Positions 46,724-57,487 of a DNA stretch of 64,000 bases are shown here, piece by piece; positions within the stretch are counted from its first letter, which is position 1, and each line of letters starts with the position of its first letter. The DNA is taken from contig NZ_LT629766.1 in the NCBI RefSeq assembly GCF_900105315.1, forward strand, positions 2,914,001 through 2,978,000, read 5' to 3'. This DNA is from Brevibacterium siliguriense. Lineage in GTDB: Bacteria; Actinomycetota; Actinomycetes; Actinomycetales; Brevibacteriaceae. The notes beneath the pieces were generated by a model that was given only the letters and a program-made list of their open reading frames with translations, made no database searches and was not told the origin of the DNA. The translations under genes and the position numbers were made by a program.

Positions 46724-47914
46724 CTAACTGTTCTCACTCTTCGTACTGCTTATCTGTGCTTCGGTCCCGAGCGGGATCCGGGCACTTACGGTGGTGCCTG
46801 TGCCCTCTTCGGAGTCGACATCGATACTGCCGTCGAGCGCCCCGACCCGCCGCACGAGGCCTTGGAGTCCTCCGCCATGCGCATCGGCTCCGCCGATGCC
46901 GTCATCGGTGATCGTCGCGATCATTGCCGTCTGGGACTCGGCGACGATGCTCACCGTGATCGCGTCCGCCTCGGCGTGCTTGACGACATTCGTCACGGCT
47001 TCACGGACGACGAAGTAGGCGGCAGATTCCACTGCGGGAGGAAATCTGCCTTCCGGCACGGTCTCCAGGGTCAGCGGTACGGGGCTGCGATCGGCGATCC
47101 TCTCGAGCACGGGCCGAAGCCCATGCTCATCGAGCGCCGTGGGATAGACCTGCCAAGCGACTTCCCTCATCTCATCGATGAGATCCTGTGATTGGACCAG
47201 CGCATCATCGAGCAGGGATTCGGTCTTCGCTGGGTCGGAAGCGCGTCTGGCGCGGGCGATGAGCACGGACAGGGAGACGACGTTCTGCTGCACGCCGTCG
47301 TGCAGGTCGCGTTCGATCCGGCGTCGTTCCTCGTCGATGGCGAGAACGACTCCGCGACGGGTCGTCAGCAGCTCGCTGATGCGGGTGTAGACCGCGAAGG
47401 GACGCTCCACCTCGACGAAATGCGCATCGATGCGGCTGTGCGCCCAGCTTGCCGCCTCGGCCAGGGCGATGGCTCCGATGATGTTCGCCGCCCCGTAGAG
47501 GACGCCCACGAAGAGCGTCGGCTGGGAGATCGACCACATGTCGAATCCGATGTTGACCGCTCCCCCGATGAAGAAGCCTTGGAAGAGCGATCCGAGAGTC
47601 ACGACGAAGAATCCGCCGAGGAGATTCGCGGTGGGGATGATGGCGATACCTGCGACAAGGCCGTTGCCGAGCAGGAAGCGACGTTTCATCGGGGCGTCCG
47701 AGAGAACGAGACCGAACCCGCGCGAGTGCCGGGCGAGCTCCCAGCCTCGCGCCCGGGCGGCCACACGTGAGGTGGGCGAGAAGACGGAGGCGATGAGAAG
47801 TGGCAGACACAGCAGACCGCCCCATACGACGGCTAGGACGGCCCGTGTCCACCGCGCGGCGAACATCCGTACTTCGGGAGGAAGGCGGGTGGACAGCGCG
47901 CTCGGCCAGGGCAT
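46724..47914 (-). CDS. sensor histidine kinase, HisKA_3 type
   Basis: A 396-residue membrane sensor: an N-terminal module with four or so helices (about 22-160), then the dimerisation segment with His205 (ERDLHDGVQQNV) and a C-terminal HATPase domain (VREAVTNVVKHAEA, DDGIGG, GGGLQGLVRRV). It pairs with the adjacent regulator. The input domain has no periplasmic loop, so a membrane or intramembrane signal is possible. ATG 47914 is 6 nt from TACGAT on the minus strand, so the transcript is probably leaderless. Confidence 0.88.
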   Translation of the reverse strand: MPWPSALSTRLPPEVRMFAARWTRAVLAVVWGGLLCLPLLIASVFSPTSRVAARARGWELARHSRGFGLVLSDAPMKRRFLLGNGLVAGIAIIPTANLLGGFFVVTLGSLFQGFFIGGAVNIGFDMWSISQPTLFVGVLYGAANIIGAIALAEAASWAHSRIDAHFVEVERPFAVYTRISELLTTRRGVVLAIDEERRRIERDLHDGVQQNVVSLSVLIARARRASDPAKTESLLDDALVQSQDLIDEMREVAWQVYPTALDEHGLRPVLERIADRSPVPLTLETVPEGRFPPAVESAAYFVVREAVTNVVKHAEADAITVSIVAESQTAMIATITDDGIGGADAHGGGLQGLVRRVGALDGSIDVDSEEGTGTTVSARIPLGTEAQISSTKSENS

Positions 47915-47920
47915 GAATCG

Positions 47921-47926
47921 ATCGTA
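47921..47926 (-). promoter_or_regulatory. -10 element for leaderless kinase operon
   Basis: The minus strand reads TACGAT, 6 nt before ATG 47914. Confidence 0.55.
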
Positions 47927-48053
47927 GCAACGCCGATCGCCGACTCACAGGGGTTCGGCCGCAGTCTCGGGTTCCGGTTTTCCGCAATGGCGCCGGCCGG
48001 ACGACCGCACTGACTGTGTGCCCGGCCGCGTACCGTCCCTGCCGCCTGATGCC

Positions 48054-48059
48054 TAGCGT
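48054..48059 (+). promoter_or_regulatory. -10 element for the DedA fusion gene
   Basis: TAGCGT is 8 nt before ATG 48068 and 2 nt before ATG 48062. The later ATG is the better leaderless start. Confidence 0.45.
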
Positions 48060-48067
48060 GGATGAGT

Positions 48068-49300
48068 ATGGAGCTCGCACTCGAGTTACTCGCCACCACT
48101 CTCACGTCACCGTGGGTGTACCTGCTCATCGCCGTGGCCGCGGCTCTCGACTCGCTCGTGCCGATTGTGCCTTCGGAGACGTTGCTCATCACTGCTGCGA
48201 CCTTCGCCGCGGCGGGGCAGCCTCACCCGGCGGGCCTCGTCCTTGCCGCCGCGTCCGGAGCCCTCTTCGGCGATCTGGCCGCTCACCTCGTCGGCCGCTT
48301 CGCCAGCTCCGGAGTGGGCCGGTTGAGGCGGTGGACTCGAATTGCGGAGCTCCTCGACTCCGCCCGCACGGCCTTCTCCCCCCGAGGCGGGAGTGTGCTC
48401 ATCGCCGGCCGGTTCGTTCCCGGGGGCCGCAGCCTGGCGACGATCGGCTCCGGCCTGCTCGGGATCCCGATCCGAATGTTCCTGGTCTGGGATGGGATCG
48501 GAAGTCTGGCATGGGCGCTCTATTCGACGGGCATCGGACTCATCGGCGGCACGATCTTCGAAGGCCGGCCGCTGCTCGGAGTCGCCGTGGGCATCGGCAT
48601 CGCCCTGGTCATCACCGGCAGCGCCGAACTCGTGCGCCGGCTGCTGCGTGGGCGTTCGCGCCGGCGCGAACGCAGCGGTCGGCGATTCGACGATCTCCGC
48701 GGCCGAAATGTCATGATGGAGGGGATGTCTCAAACACATGTGTGGTACGTCAGCTACGGATCGAACATGGCTCGCGATCGGCTCGCCTGCTATCTGCAGG
48801 GCGGGCGACCGCCCGGTGCGAAGCTAACCTATCCGGGAGCCAGAGACAGCTCACTCCCCCAGGCCGAAGCCGGGATCGAACTGCCCGGGACGATCTACTT
48901 CGCCGGCGAATCGAAGGTGTGGGGTGGCGGCATGGCCTTCTACGACCATTCCGTCCCCGGCCCGACACCCGCCAAGGCCTACCTCATCACGGCCGAACAG
49001 TTCGCCGATGTGGCGGCTCAGGAGATGAACCGTCCGCCCGAGCCCGACAGTCCGCTGGAGCGGCTCGTCTTCGACCTGCCGCCCGGCAGCTCTCATTCGG
49101 TGGGGCCGGGCGGATACGAAACGCTGCTCGTCCTCGACGATGTCAACGGCGTACCCATGGTCACATTCACCGCCGCCCACGGTTCCGCCGACATCGAGCA
49201 CACTCAGCCGCAGGAACCGTACCTGGCGATGCTGCGCACGGGAACTGCCGAGGTCAGGGCCGCTTCTGAGCTTCACCTGCCCGCAGCTGCACGAGTGTGA
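48068..49300 (+). CDS. DedA membrane protein fused to a gamma-glutamylcyclotransferase-like domain
   Basis: The N-terminal about 205 residues are a DedA protein (about five helices, with DSLVPIVPSETLLI and RFVPGGRSLATIGSGLLGIP, both typical). DedA proteins help flip undecaprenyl phosphate or other lipids. A basic linker (RRLLRGRSRRRERSGRRFDD) leads to a soluble domain from residue 220 that starts THVWYVSYGSNMARDRL. This is the pattern of GGCT-like proteins that are usually free-standing. No stop separates the two. An internal start (ATG 48725, residue 220, preceded by GGAGGGG at 0 spacing) is poor but possible. The gene overlaps the convergent panE-like gene by 47 nt. Confidence 0.78.
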   Translation: MELALELLATTLTSPWVYLLIAVAAALDSLVPIVPSETLLITAATFAAAGQPHPAGLVLAAASGALFGDLAAHLVGRFASSGVGRLRRWTRIAELLDSARTAFSPRGGSVLIAGRFVPGGRSLATIGSGLLGIPIRMFLVWDGIGSLAWALYSTGIGLIGGTIFEGRPLLGVAVGIGIALVITGSAELVRRLLRGRSRRRERSGRRFDDLRGRNVMMEGMSQTHVWYVSYGSNMARDRLACYLQGGRPPGAKLTYPGARDSSLPQAEAGIELPGTIYFAGESKVWGGGMAFYDHSVPGPTPAKAYLITAEQFADVAAQEMNRPPEPDSPLERLVFDLPPGSSHSVGPGGYETLLVLDDVNGVPMVTFTAAHGSADIEHTQPQEPYLAMLRTGTAEVRAASELHLPAAARV

Positions 49301-50219
49301 GGTCGAGCAGCGGAGTCGCCACTCCCAGTTCCTCTGCCTTGAGCGACAGATCGCCGAGGATGTGCTCCGTCTCGCTCGGCAGCCCTGCCGTCACATCCCG
49401 GTAGAGGGATGAGGTGAAGGCCGAACCGTCCTCGGTGAGCATCTTCAGTGTCATGGCGTGGGAGGCTTCAGACACCGGGTGCCCGGCCGCCGCCGCCACG
49501 GCTTCGAGCTCATCGATGATGGCATGCACATTTGACCTGCCGCCGGCCTCCATGATCGCTCCGACCGGGGCGCGGAACAGACAAGTGACGACCCCAGCCG
49601 CGGCGATGAAGGTCCATTTCTCCCACAGCCCGTCGATGATTCCGGCGACGGTCTGTAGTTTGAATCCGGGCACGTCGAGGGCCTCGGAGATTCGTGTGGG
49701 CACGTCTGCGCCGTGGAGATCGCCGATGGTCATCACGGCCAGGTCGGTGAGCTGAACAACTGCTCCGTCTCTGATGGTGCCGACGATCTTGACGAATCCG
49801 CCGAGCACCTGTCCCGGGTATCTGGTCTGCAGCTTCTCGATCTGAGCCATGCCGTTGAGGAATGGGATGATCGTCGTCTGCTCTCCTACGGCCGGTCCGA
49901 TGTCGTCGATGACCGAGTCGAGCCCGCCCGCTTTGACCGCGACGATGACGAGGTCGAAGGTCCGTGGCGCGGCGGTGAGTTCCTCGGCGGTGATGACATC
50001 GACCTGGTTCGTCCGATCAGCATCGGGACTGGTGAAGTGCAGTCCCTCTTCACGGAGCGTCGCCGCCCGAGCCTGCCGGAGCAGGAATGTGACTTTACGT
50101 CCGGCTTCCAGCAGATAGGTGCCGAACGCTCCGCCGGTGGCACCCGCCCCGGCGATGAGAATCGACGGGGCGGAGCCTGCTCCGGATTGTCTGCCTGCGC
50201 TGTCAGCTGCTTGGGTCAT
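49254..50219 (-). CDS. 2-dehydropantoate 2-reductase family protein
   Basis: A 321-residue PanE/ApbA-type reductase. The N-terminal Rossmann motif is [17 protein letters not shown] (near 20-36); the catalytic Lys is in [18 protein letters not shown] and the pantoate-fold C-terminal domain follows. The family reduces ketopantoate with NADPH for pantothenate and CoA synthesis, but paralogs of other specificity are common. Its ATG overlaps the thiE stop by 4 nt (50216-50219), so it belongs to the thiE transcript. Tail overlaps the DedA fusion gene by 47 nt. Confidence 0.83.
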   Translation of the reverse strand: MTQAADSAGRQSGAGSAPSILIAGAGATGGAFGTYLLEAGRKVTFLLRQARAATLREEGLHFTSPDADRTNQVDVITAEELTAAPRTFDLVIVAVKAGGLDSVIDDIGPAVGEQTTIIPFLNGMAQIEKLQTRYPGQVLGGFVKIVGTIRDGAVVQLTDLAVMTIGDLHGADVPTRISEALDVPGFKLQTVAGIIDGLWEKWTFIAAAGVVTCLFRAPVGAIMEAGGRSNVHAIIDELEAVAAAAGHPVSEASHAMTLKMLTEDGSAFTSSLYRDVTAGLPSETEHILGDLSLKAEELGVATPLLDLTLVQLRAGEAQKRP

Positions 50220-50899
50220 TCCAACTCCTCCTTGAGTTCCCGAGCGGCCGCAGCGGGATCCTCAGCCGAGGTTATCGCACGCACGACGACGGCACGGTTC
50301 GCGCCCGCCTGCCGGACCGCATCCAGCCTCTCCCCCGCTGCGATCCCGCCGATGGCGAACCACGGTTTGGTCGTCTCGGCGGAAGCGGCGGTCAGCAGCG
50401 CTGTCCCCACGGCAGTCCGACCGGGTTTCGTCGGGGTCTCCCAGACCGGCCCGACGCAGAAATAGTCGGTTTCCAGGTCCGCCTCGGCGGCGAGCGCCTG
50501 CTCGAGGGAATGAGTGGAGCGGCCGAGGATGACGTCGGGACCGAGCACAGCCCTGGCCTGTCCGCTGGTGAGATCTCCCTGACCGACGTGGAAGACATCG
50601 GCGTCGGTGAGGAGTGCGACGTCGGCGCGGTCGTTGACGGAGAAGAGCTTGCCGTGCCGGGCTGCGATGTCCTTGAGCGCTTCGAGGGCCCCGATCTCCG
50701 CCCGGGCCTCGAGGGTCTTGTCGCGCAGCTGGATGATGTCGACTCCCCCTCGGTAGGCGGCATCGAGGAACTCAGGCAGATCGCCTTGAGCGGTCCTGGC
50801 ATCCGTGCACAGGTAGAGCGAGGCTTCGGCCAATCGGGCCTCTCTCCAGGCTCTCTTCGTCTGCCGTTCGGTGTTGCGCGGTGGCGTCTGAGTGGTCAT
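50216..50899 (-). CDS. thiE: thiamine phosphate synthase
   Basis: ThiE joins the thiazole and pyrimidine moieties to thiamine phosphate. The 227-residue protein has [49 protein letters not shown] and [12 protein letters not shown] motifs in family order. ATG 50899 lies 6 nt from TACTCT on the minus strand, so it is probably leaderless and lies outside the riboswitch of the divergent thiO operon. It is in a two-gene operon with a PanE-like reductase. Confidence 0.93.
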   Translation of the reverse strand: MTTQTPPRNTERQTKRAWREARLAEASLYLCTDARTAQGDLPEFLDAAYRGGVDIIQLRDKTLEARAEIGALEALKDIAARHGKLFSVNDRADVALLTDADVFHVGQGDLTSGQARAVLGPDVILGRSTHSLEQALAAEADLETDYFCVGPVWETPTKPGRTAVGTALLTAASAETTKPWFAIGGIAAGERLDAVRQAGANRAVVVRAITSAEDPAAAARELKEELE

Positions 50900-50904
50900 G
50901 GTCA

Positions 50905-50911
50905 TAGAGTA
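50905..50911. promoter_or_regulatory. overlapping bidirectional -10 elements of the thi locus
   Basis: TAGAGTA gives TAGAGT (50905-50910) on the plus strand, for thiO, and TACTCT (50906-50911) on the minus strand, for thiE. The two -10 hexamers overlap by five bases through sequence symmetry. The thiE start is 6 nt from its hexamer; the plus-strand start site would be about 50917. Confidence 0.55.
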
Positions 50912-50915
50912 GAGG

Positions 50916-51003
50916 AGTTCGCGGGAGCCTCCCAACGAGGCTGAGAGGGCGTAGGAGCCGACCGTCAGACCTGATGCGGATCATGCCGCCGGAGGGAGAA
51001 GCT
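50916..51003 (+). ncRNA. TPP riboswitch upstream of thiO
   Basis: The aptamer shows GGGAGCC, a P3-type stem GCCTC/GAGGC (50927-50931 with 50937-50941), the conserved CTGAGAG (50941-50947), the second conserved block ACCTGATGCGGATCATGCCG (50969-50988 region) and GGAGGGAGAAGC. The last block contains the ribosome-binding site of thiO (GTG 51004), so thiamine pyrophosphate would probably block translation. The aptamer starts almost at the transcription start. Confidence 0.9.
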
Positions 51004-52181
51004 GTGAGAGTCATTGTCGTCGGCGCAGGGATCATCGGCCTGTCCACGGCCTGGTATCTGCGCCGCGTCGGTGCCGACGTCACCATCATCGATCCTGCCC
51101 CCGCGCTGGGGGCCAGCCATGCCGCTGCCGGGATGATCGCTCCCGCCGCCGAGGTGGTGTGGGGGCAGACTCCCCTGTACCCGCTGATGAGAGCCTCGGC
51201 AGAGATGTACCCGGAGTTCGCCGCCGAGGTGGCGAGCGCCGCCGCGGTCGATCTCGGTTCCACGGATACCGAGACTCTGGTGTGCGCTGGTGACCGGGCC
51301 GACCTGCAGGCACTGCGAGAACTGCGCGAGGCTCAGTCGCGGTCAGGTTTCGCCACCGAGCTCGTCGCCGGCAGCGCTGCCCGCCGGGTCGAGCCTGCGC
51401 TGTCGCCTGCTGTGGCAGGGGCTGTGCATATTCCCGGTGATCATTCGATCGATCCGCGTCGGGTCTGCGCGGCTCTGCTCTCTGTCCTGACCGCAGGCTC
51501 AGGGGCCCTCCTCATCCATCAACGGGTGGTCGGGCTGCTCAGGGACGGTGATAGAACCATGGGCGTCGAACTGAGCGATGGTCGTCGGTTGGACGCCGAT
51601 CAGGTTATCCTCTGCGCCGGCACCGCCAATAACGAAATCGTCGGTGCACCGCAGCTGCCGATCCGGGAGGTCTGGGGCGATGTGCTGCGTCTGCGTGCCA
51701 CCGCTGAGACGACTCCGCTGCTGACCCGTACTATCCGCGGGCTGGTCAACGGCCGCTCCGTCTACCTTGTACCTCGCCCCGATGGCGAGATCGTGCTTGG
51801 TGCCAGTTCTCGGGAAGACGGGCTGTCCGGTACCCCTGCCGGGGCTATCCACCGGCTGCTTGCTGACGGGCAACGGGTGGTACCGGGCATCCTCGACGCG
51901 GAGATCTCCGACATCACCACTCGAGCCCGCCCCGGCTCTCCCGACGACTTGCCGATGATCGGGCGCGTCGATTCCGGCTGTGTCGTGAGCACCGGGTATT
52001 TCCGGCATGGCATCCTCTTGGCCCCATTCGGCGGCAGGCTCGGCGCCGAACTCACCTTGGGCGCCGTCTCCGACTGGCCCCCTGACGGGGCGCTCGAGTC
52101 CGTGTCCCCGCACCGCTTTACCACAGAACACACCAATACCCACTCAAACCGCACCGCTGCCCACTCGATGAGGAGAATTTC

Positions 52182-52185
<4 letters not shown>
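51004..52185 (+). CDS. thiO: glycine oxidase ThiO
   Basis: ThiO oxidises glycine to iminoglycine for the thiazole ring. The 393-residue flavoprotein has the FAD motif VIVVGAGIIGLSTAWYL at the very N-terminus and the DAO-family segment LPMIGRVDSGCVVSTGYFRHGILLAPFGG near the end. The GTG start (51004) is fixed by the riboswitch-borne GGAGGG. An in-frame ATG/ATC-rich leader (50974) lies inside the riboswitch and is rejected. It overlaps thiS by 4 nt (52182-52185). Confidence 0.92.
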
Positions 52186-54416
<2,231 letters not shown>

Positions 54417-54452
54417 CAACCGGCAGGTTCAGAGGCCCGGCGACCGTTCTGC

Positions 54453-54968
54453 TCAGGAGCCGGACAGCTCTGCCAGTCGCGATCGCAGCCCCCGTTCACC
54501 AGCTGCCATCACTGCACCGTGCATGAGTCCCGACAGCGGTCGCATCACCCTGACGACGGCTCTGCTCGTCGTCACACACCACAGCGCATCGATGGTCGTC
54601 CCGGCCTCGGAGGCGGTGAGGCTCCATCGGCCTTCGCCACGCAGATCGCCGTTCGATCGGAAGCGGATGAGATGGGGTGCATCGACCTCGTCGACCTCGA
54701 TGGAGAACCGCAAGGACCACCCGATCGGGGCACGGACCACAAGGCGGGCCCGGCTGCCGGCGGCCACAGAGATATCGGCTGCGTCGTCGTCGACATGTCC
54801 GGGCCCGACTCGTTCCGCCGCGGTCAGGCCCGGCCACCACTGCGGCCACTGATCGACCCGTTCCAGGACCGCCCACACCGATTCGATTCCGGCCTCGACG
54901 ATCCACCGGTCGTCGAAATGGAAGGGTGCGGATTCTCCGGTCCGTGGGGTGACATGGTCGTGGCTCAT
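54453..54968 (-). CDS. SRPBCC (START-like) family protein
   Basis: A 171-residue helix-grip protein with FDDRWIVEAGIESVWAVLERVDQWPQWWPGL, the standard opening of polyketide-cyclase/START-like proteins, and a long C-terminal helix. They bind small hydrophobic ligands in a deep cavity; the ligand is unknown. ATG 54968 lies 6 nt from TACCGT. The divergent MUG gene starts only 24 nt away. Confidence 0.8.
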   Translation of the reverse strand: MSHDHVTPRTGESAPFHFDDRWIVEAGIESVWAVLERVDQWPQWWPGLTAAERVGPGHVDDDAADISVAAGSRARLVVRAPIGWSLRFSIEVDEVDAPHLIRFRSNGDLRGEGRWSLTASEAGTTIDALWCVTTSRAVVRVMRPLSGLMHGAVMAAGERGLRSRLAELSGS

Positions 54969-54974
54969 GGTACG

Positions 54975-54984
54975 ACGGTAGTGT
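54975..54984. promoter_or_regulatory. overlapping divergent -10 elements, both leaderless
   Basis: Minus-strand TACCGT (54975-54980) is 6 nt from ATG 54968 and plus-strand TAGTGT (54979-54984) is 7 nt from GTG 54992. The two hexamers share two bases. Confidence 0.55.
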
Positions 54985-54991
54985 GAAAGAT

Positions 54992-55636
54992 GTGAGTGAG
55001 GACAACTTCGTCAGCAATCGTCGGCCGTCCCCCTTGGGCGGCCGCAAACCGTCCAAGGACGACCTTGCCGCATTCGCGACGGATGATCCGAACGCGATCG
55101 ATGACATCCTGCCGACGGATTCCTCCGGGCTGAAGATGCTCATCGTCGGCATCAACCCAGGATTGTGGACAGCCGCGGTCAATGCGCCATTCGCTCGTCC
55201 CGGGAACCGTTTCTGGCCGTCGTTGCATCAGGCAGGCCTCACCGATCACCAGGTCGATGCCTCGCGTGGGCTCGAACCCGCGGATGAACAGCAGCTGCTG
55301 AGTCGGGGAATCGGCTTGACCAACCTCATCGGGCGAGCCACCGCTCGTGCCGACGAACTCTCCCCTCAGGAACTGCGGGAGGGTGCCGCGCACCTCGTCG
55401 AACGACTTGCCGAGATCCGCCCCCGCGCGGTGGCGATCGCCGGGATCACTGCGTTCCGCGCCGGTTACCGATTGCCGAAGGCCCAGCTCGGTCGGCAGGA
55501 CACGACGCTGCTCGAGGGGTGGCCGGCCGATGTGGCCCTGCACGTGGTCCCACAGCCGAGCGGGCTCAACGCCCATTATCAGACACCGGATCTCGCGCGG
55601 ATCTGGCGCGAAGTCTGGAACAGCATCGACGACTAG
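54992..55636 (+). CDS. mug: mismatch-specific DNA glycosylase (MUG/UDG family 2)
   Basis: The 214-residue protein has the two hallmark motifs: GINPGLWT (53-60) and PSGLNAHYQ (189-197). MUG enzymes remove uracil or thymine opposite guanine, and ethenocytosine. GTG 54992 lies 7 nt from TAGTGT; GTG 54983 would lie inside that promoter. Its TAG stop shares CTAG with the convergent second thymidine kinase gene (55633-55636). Confidence 0.9.
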   Translation: MSEDNFVSNRRPSPLGGRKPSKDDLAAFATDDPNAIDDILPTDSSGLKMLIVGINPGLWTAAVNAPFARPGNRFWPSLHQAGLTDHQVDASRGLEPADEQQLLSRGIGLTNLIGRATARADELSPQELREGAAHLVERLAEIRPRAVAIAGITAFRAGYRLPKAQLGRQDTTLLEGWPADVALHVVPQPSGLNAHYQTPDLARIWREVWNSIDD

Positions 55637-56262
55637 GCCCCTCGATCGGCTCCGGTGAAGTGCTGCCGACAGCGAGCGACGTAGCTGTCCAGCCCACCGA
55701 TATGACTGGCGTCGATCGCGGTCGCGGCAAGAGTCTCTTGGGGAGCCTCAGCGTTCTTCGCCGGGCCTGAACCGATCGGGCTGTCCTTCTGCTCCAGTCG
55801 TTGGTGGAACACAGCGTCTTTCCCGCAGACGGTGCACACCGCGGTGAGACGGAGCACTTCCTCGGCGACGGCCATGAAGCTGGGCAGCGGTTCGAACGGC
55901 TGCCCGTCGAAGGTCACGCACAGCCCTTCGACGATGACATCGAATCCCTGTCGGAGGAGTTCGTCGACCGCAGGGATGAGTTCCGCACCGAAGAACTGCG
56001 CCTCATCGATGGCGATGAGGTCATAGTCCTTCTGCCGGGCCGCCTCGGCGAGAAACGCGCTGTCGCCGAGCGGCACGGCGGGGATATTCACCCCGGTGTG
56101 CGAGGTGATCGTGGAGATGTCCGAACGAGTGTCGAGTGAGTGTGACACGACGAGGACATCGACTCCGGCGATCGTGGCGCGCCTGACCCTGCGCATGAGC
56201 TCTTCCGATTTTCCGGAGAACATGGGCCCGGCGATGACCGTGAGACGACCGGAGTCAGTCAT
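55633..56262 (-). CDS. tdk: thymidine kinase, second copy (different subfamily)
   Basis: A 209-residue type-II thymidine kinase with P-loop GPMFSGKS near 12-19, the DEAQF segment near 86, a CTVC pair and a final CRxH (Cys-Arg-Gln-His) zinc set. Insertion TKNAEAPQETL-like loop follows. The zinc motif and spacing differ from the copy at 1641-2282, so the two are probably of different origin rather than a recent duplication. Eight nt overlap with the PepSY gene stop (56255-56262) suggests the kinase is cotranslated after it. Confidence 0.88.
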   Translation of the reverse strand: MTDSGRLTVIAGPMFSGKSEELMRRVRRATIAGVDVLVVSHSLDTRSDISTITSHTGVNIPAVPLGDSAFLAEAARQKDYDLIAIDEAQFFGAELIPAVDELLRQGFDVIVEGLCVTFDGQPFEPLPSFMAVAEEVLRLTAVCTVCGKDAVFHQRLEQKDSPIGSGPAKNAEAPQETLAATAIDASHIGGLDSYVARCRQHFTGADRGA

Positions 56263-56929
56263 CGACGCTGACTCGTTTGGAGTCGGTGTCCACGGTGACT
56301 TCCGTCTCTACACCGTCTTGATCGAAGTCGAACTGATATTCCCTCAGGTTGTCGTCGAATTCGAGCTTCCAGCTCACGAGTTTTCCGTCGGCCTTCTTCT
56401 GAGCCAGTTTGAGGGCTTCGGCGAAGGTCATCGGATGGTTGAGGTCGATGGCCTTCTCTTTGTCGTTGGTCGAGTCCTGCTCGTGTTTGACGATCTTTCC
56501 GGTCTGGGCGTCGATCTCGACATCATGATCGGTGTTTCCATCGAGGATGGACACCTCGTACTGCCACGCTTGGTCTTTGTCGTCCCAATCGAGTTCGATA
56601 CCGTGAACGATTCCGTTCCCGACTTTCTCTTCGCCTGTTCTGATCGCATCTTCAGCGCTGATGGTCGGCGATTCCTTGCTCAGGTCGGCATCAGCGGGCA
56701 GACCTTTCCCCGCCGATTCCTTGGTCGATTCGCTGCCGCTTTCCTTACTGTCGTCGGCGCCCTCGCTCTGATCGTCTCCTTCGGCGGTGCCGGCCTGCGA
56801 CGTTTCGCTTGCCGCGGGCGAGTTCTGCGCGTCATCAGTGCCGGAATCACTTCCGCTGCACCCGGCCAGGCCGAGTGAGAGTGCTGCAAGTCCTGCCACT
56901 GTGCTCATTGCCATGCGATTCGTCTTCAT
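56255..56929 (-). CDS. PepSY-domain lipoprotein
   Basis: A 224-residue lipoprotein: signal peptide and lipobox LAGC (near 23), an acidic Ser/Glu-rich linker to about 85, then two PepSY repeats (ISAEDAIRTGEEKVGNGIVHGIELD... and MTFAEALKLAQKKADGKLVSWKLEFD...). PepSY domains are thought to inhibit or chaperone proteases; two surface S1 proteases occur elsewhere in this window, though a link is only inference. ATG 56929 is 7 nt from TAGCGT. The stop overlaps the second tdk start. Confidence 0.83.
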   Translation of the reverse strand: MKTNRMAMSTVAGLAALSLGLAGCSGSDSGTDDAQNSPAASETSQAGTAEGDDQSEGADDSKESGSESTKESAGKGLPADADLSKESPTISAEDAIRTGEEKVGNGIVHGIELDWDDKDQAWQYEVSILDGNTDHDVEIDAQTGKIVKHEQDSTNDKEKAIDLNHPMTFAEALKLAQKKADGKLVSWKLEFDDNLREYQFDFDQDGVETEVTVDTDSKRVSVDD

Positions 56930-56936
56930 GATGCTC

Positions 56937-56942
56937 ACGCTA
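56937..56942 (-). promoter_or_regulatory. -10 element for leaderless PepSY gene
   Basis: The minus strand reads TAGCGT, 7 nt before ATG 56929. Confidence 0.55.
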
Positions 56943-57012
56943 GCAAGCAAACACGTCTGACCAGAGGTTTCTGAGAACAATCTCATCTGGTCAGCACTCC
57001 CGATGCGAATGG

Positions 57013-57474
57013 TCAGTCAAGGCAGAATTCGTTGTCTTCGGGGTCGGCCATGACGATGAATCCCCGTTCCAACGGCGGGTCCGGGTCGACTCGGCGAAGT
57101 CGGGTTGCTCCGAGCTCTGTCAGTCGGAGGCTTTCGGCTTCGAGCGCGGCCATCCGTTCATCGCCGTCGAGTCCGGGCGCGGCTCGGACGTCGAGGTGCA
57201 GGCGGTTCTTCACCGTTTTGGGCTCTGGCACTGTCTGGAAGAAGACTCGCGGACCTACTTGGTCCGGGTCCTCAATAGCGGCACGCATATTCTCGGAACC
57301 GAGCTCGATTCCAAGATTCGCAATGAACTCTTTCCAAGCAGCGAAAGGATCCTGATCATCACCGAGTCGTACCCCTGGAGGACCCGGAATGATGTAACCG
57401 AGTGCTTCGGCCCAGAAGCGGGCGAGCTTGACGGGATCGTGGCAGTCGACGGTGACCTGGACTGTTCGGCTCAT
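57013..57474 (-). CDS. glyoxalase/VOC-like protein
   Basis: A 153-residue protein of the glyoxalase-like (VOC) group: VTVDCHDPVKLARFWAEALGY, RVFFQTVPEPKTVKNRLHLDVRA and RGFIVMADPEDNEFCLD are typical. It probably binds a metal through His and Glu; the substrate is unknown. ATG 57474 fits the family; the frame upstream to 57600 is not. It follows the DinB-like gene, with a 13-nt gap. Confidence 0.8.
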   Translation of the reverse strand: MSRTVQVTVDCHDPVKLARFWAEALGYIIPGPPGVRLGDDQDPFAAWKEFIANLGIELGSENMRAAIEDPDQVGPRVFFQTVPEPKTVKNRLHLDVRAAPGLDGDERMAALEAESLRLTELGATRLRRVDPDPPLERGFIVMADPEDNEFCLD

Positions 57475-57487
57475 TATCGGTGACTCC

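Noticed and set aside
50974..51003. Earlier start for thiO at 50974
   Set aside because: That start lies inside the conserved TPP riboswitch; the riboswitch-borne GGAGGG points to GTG 51004.
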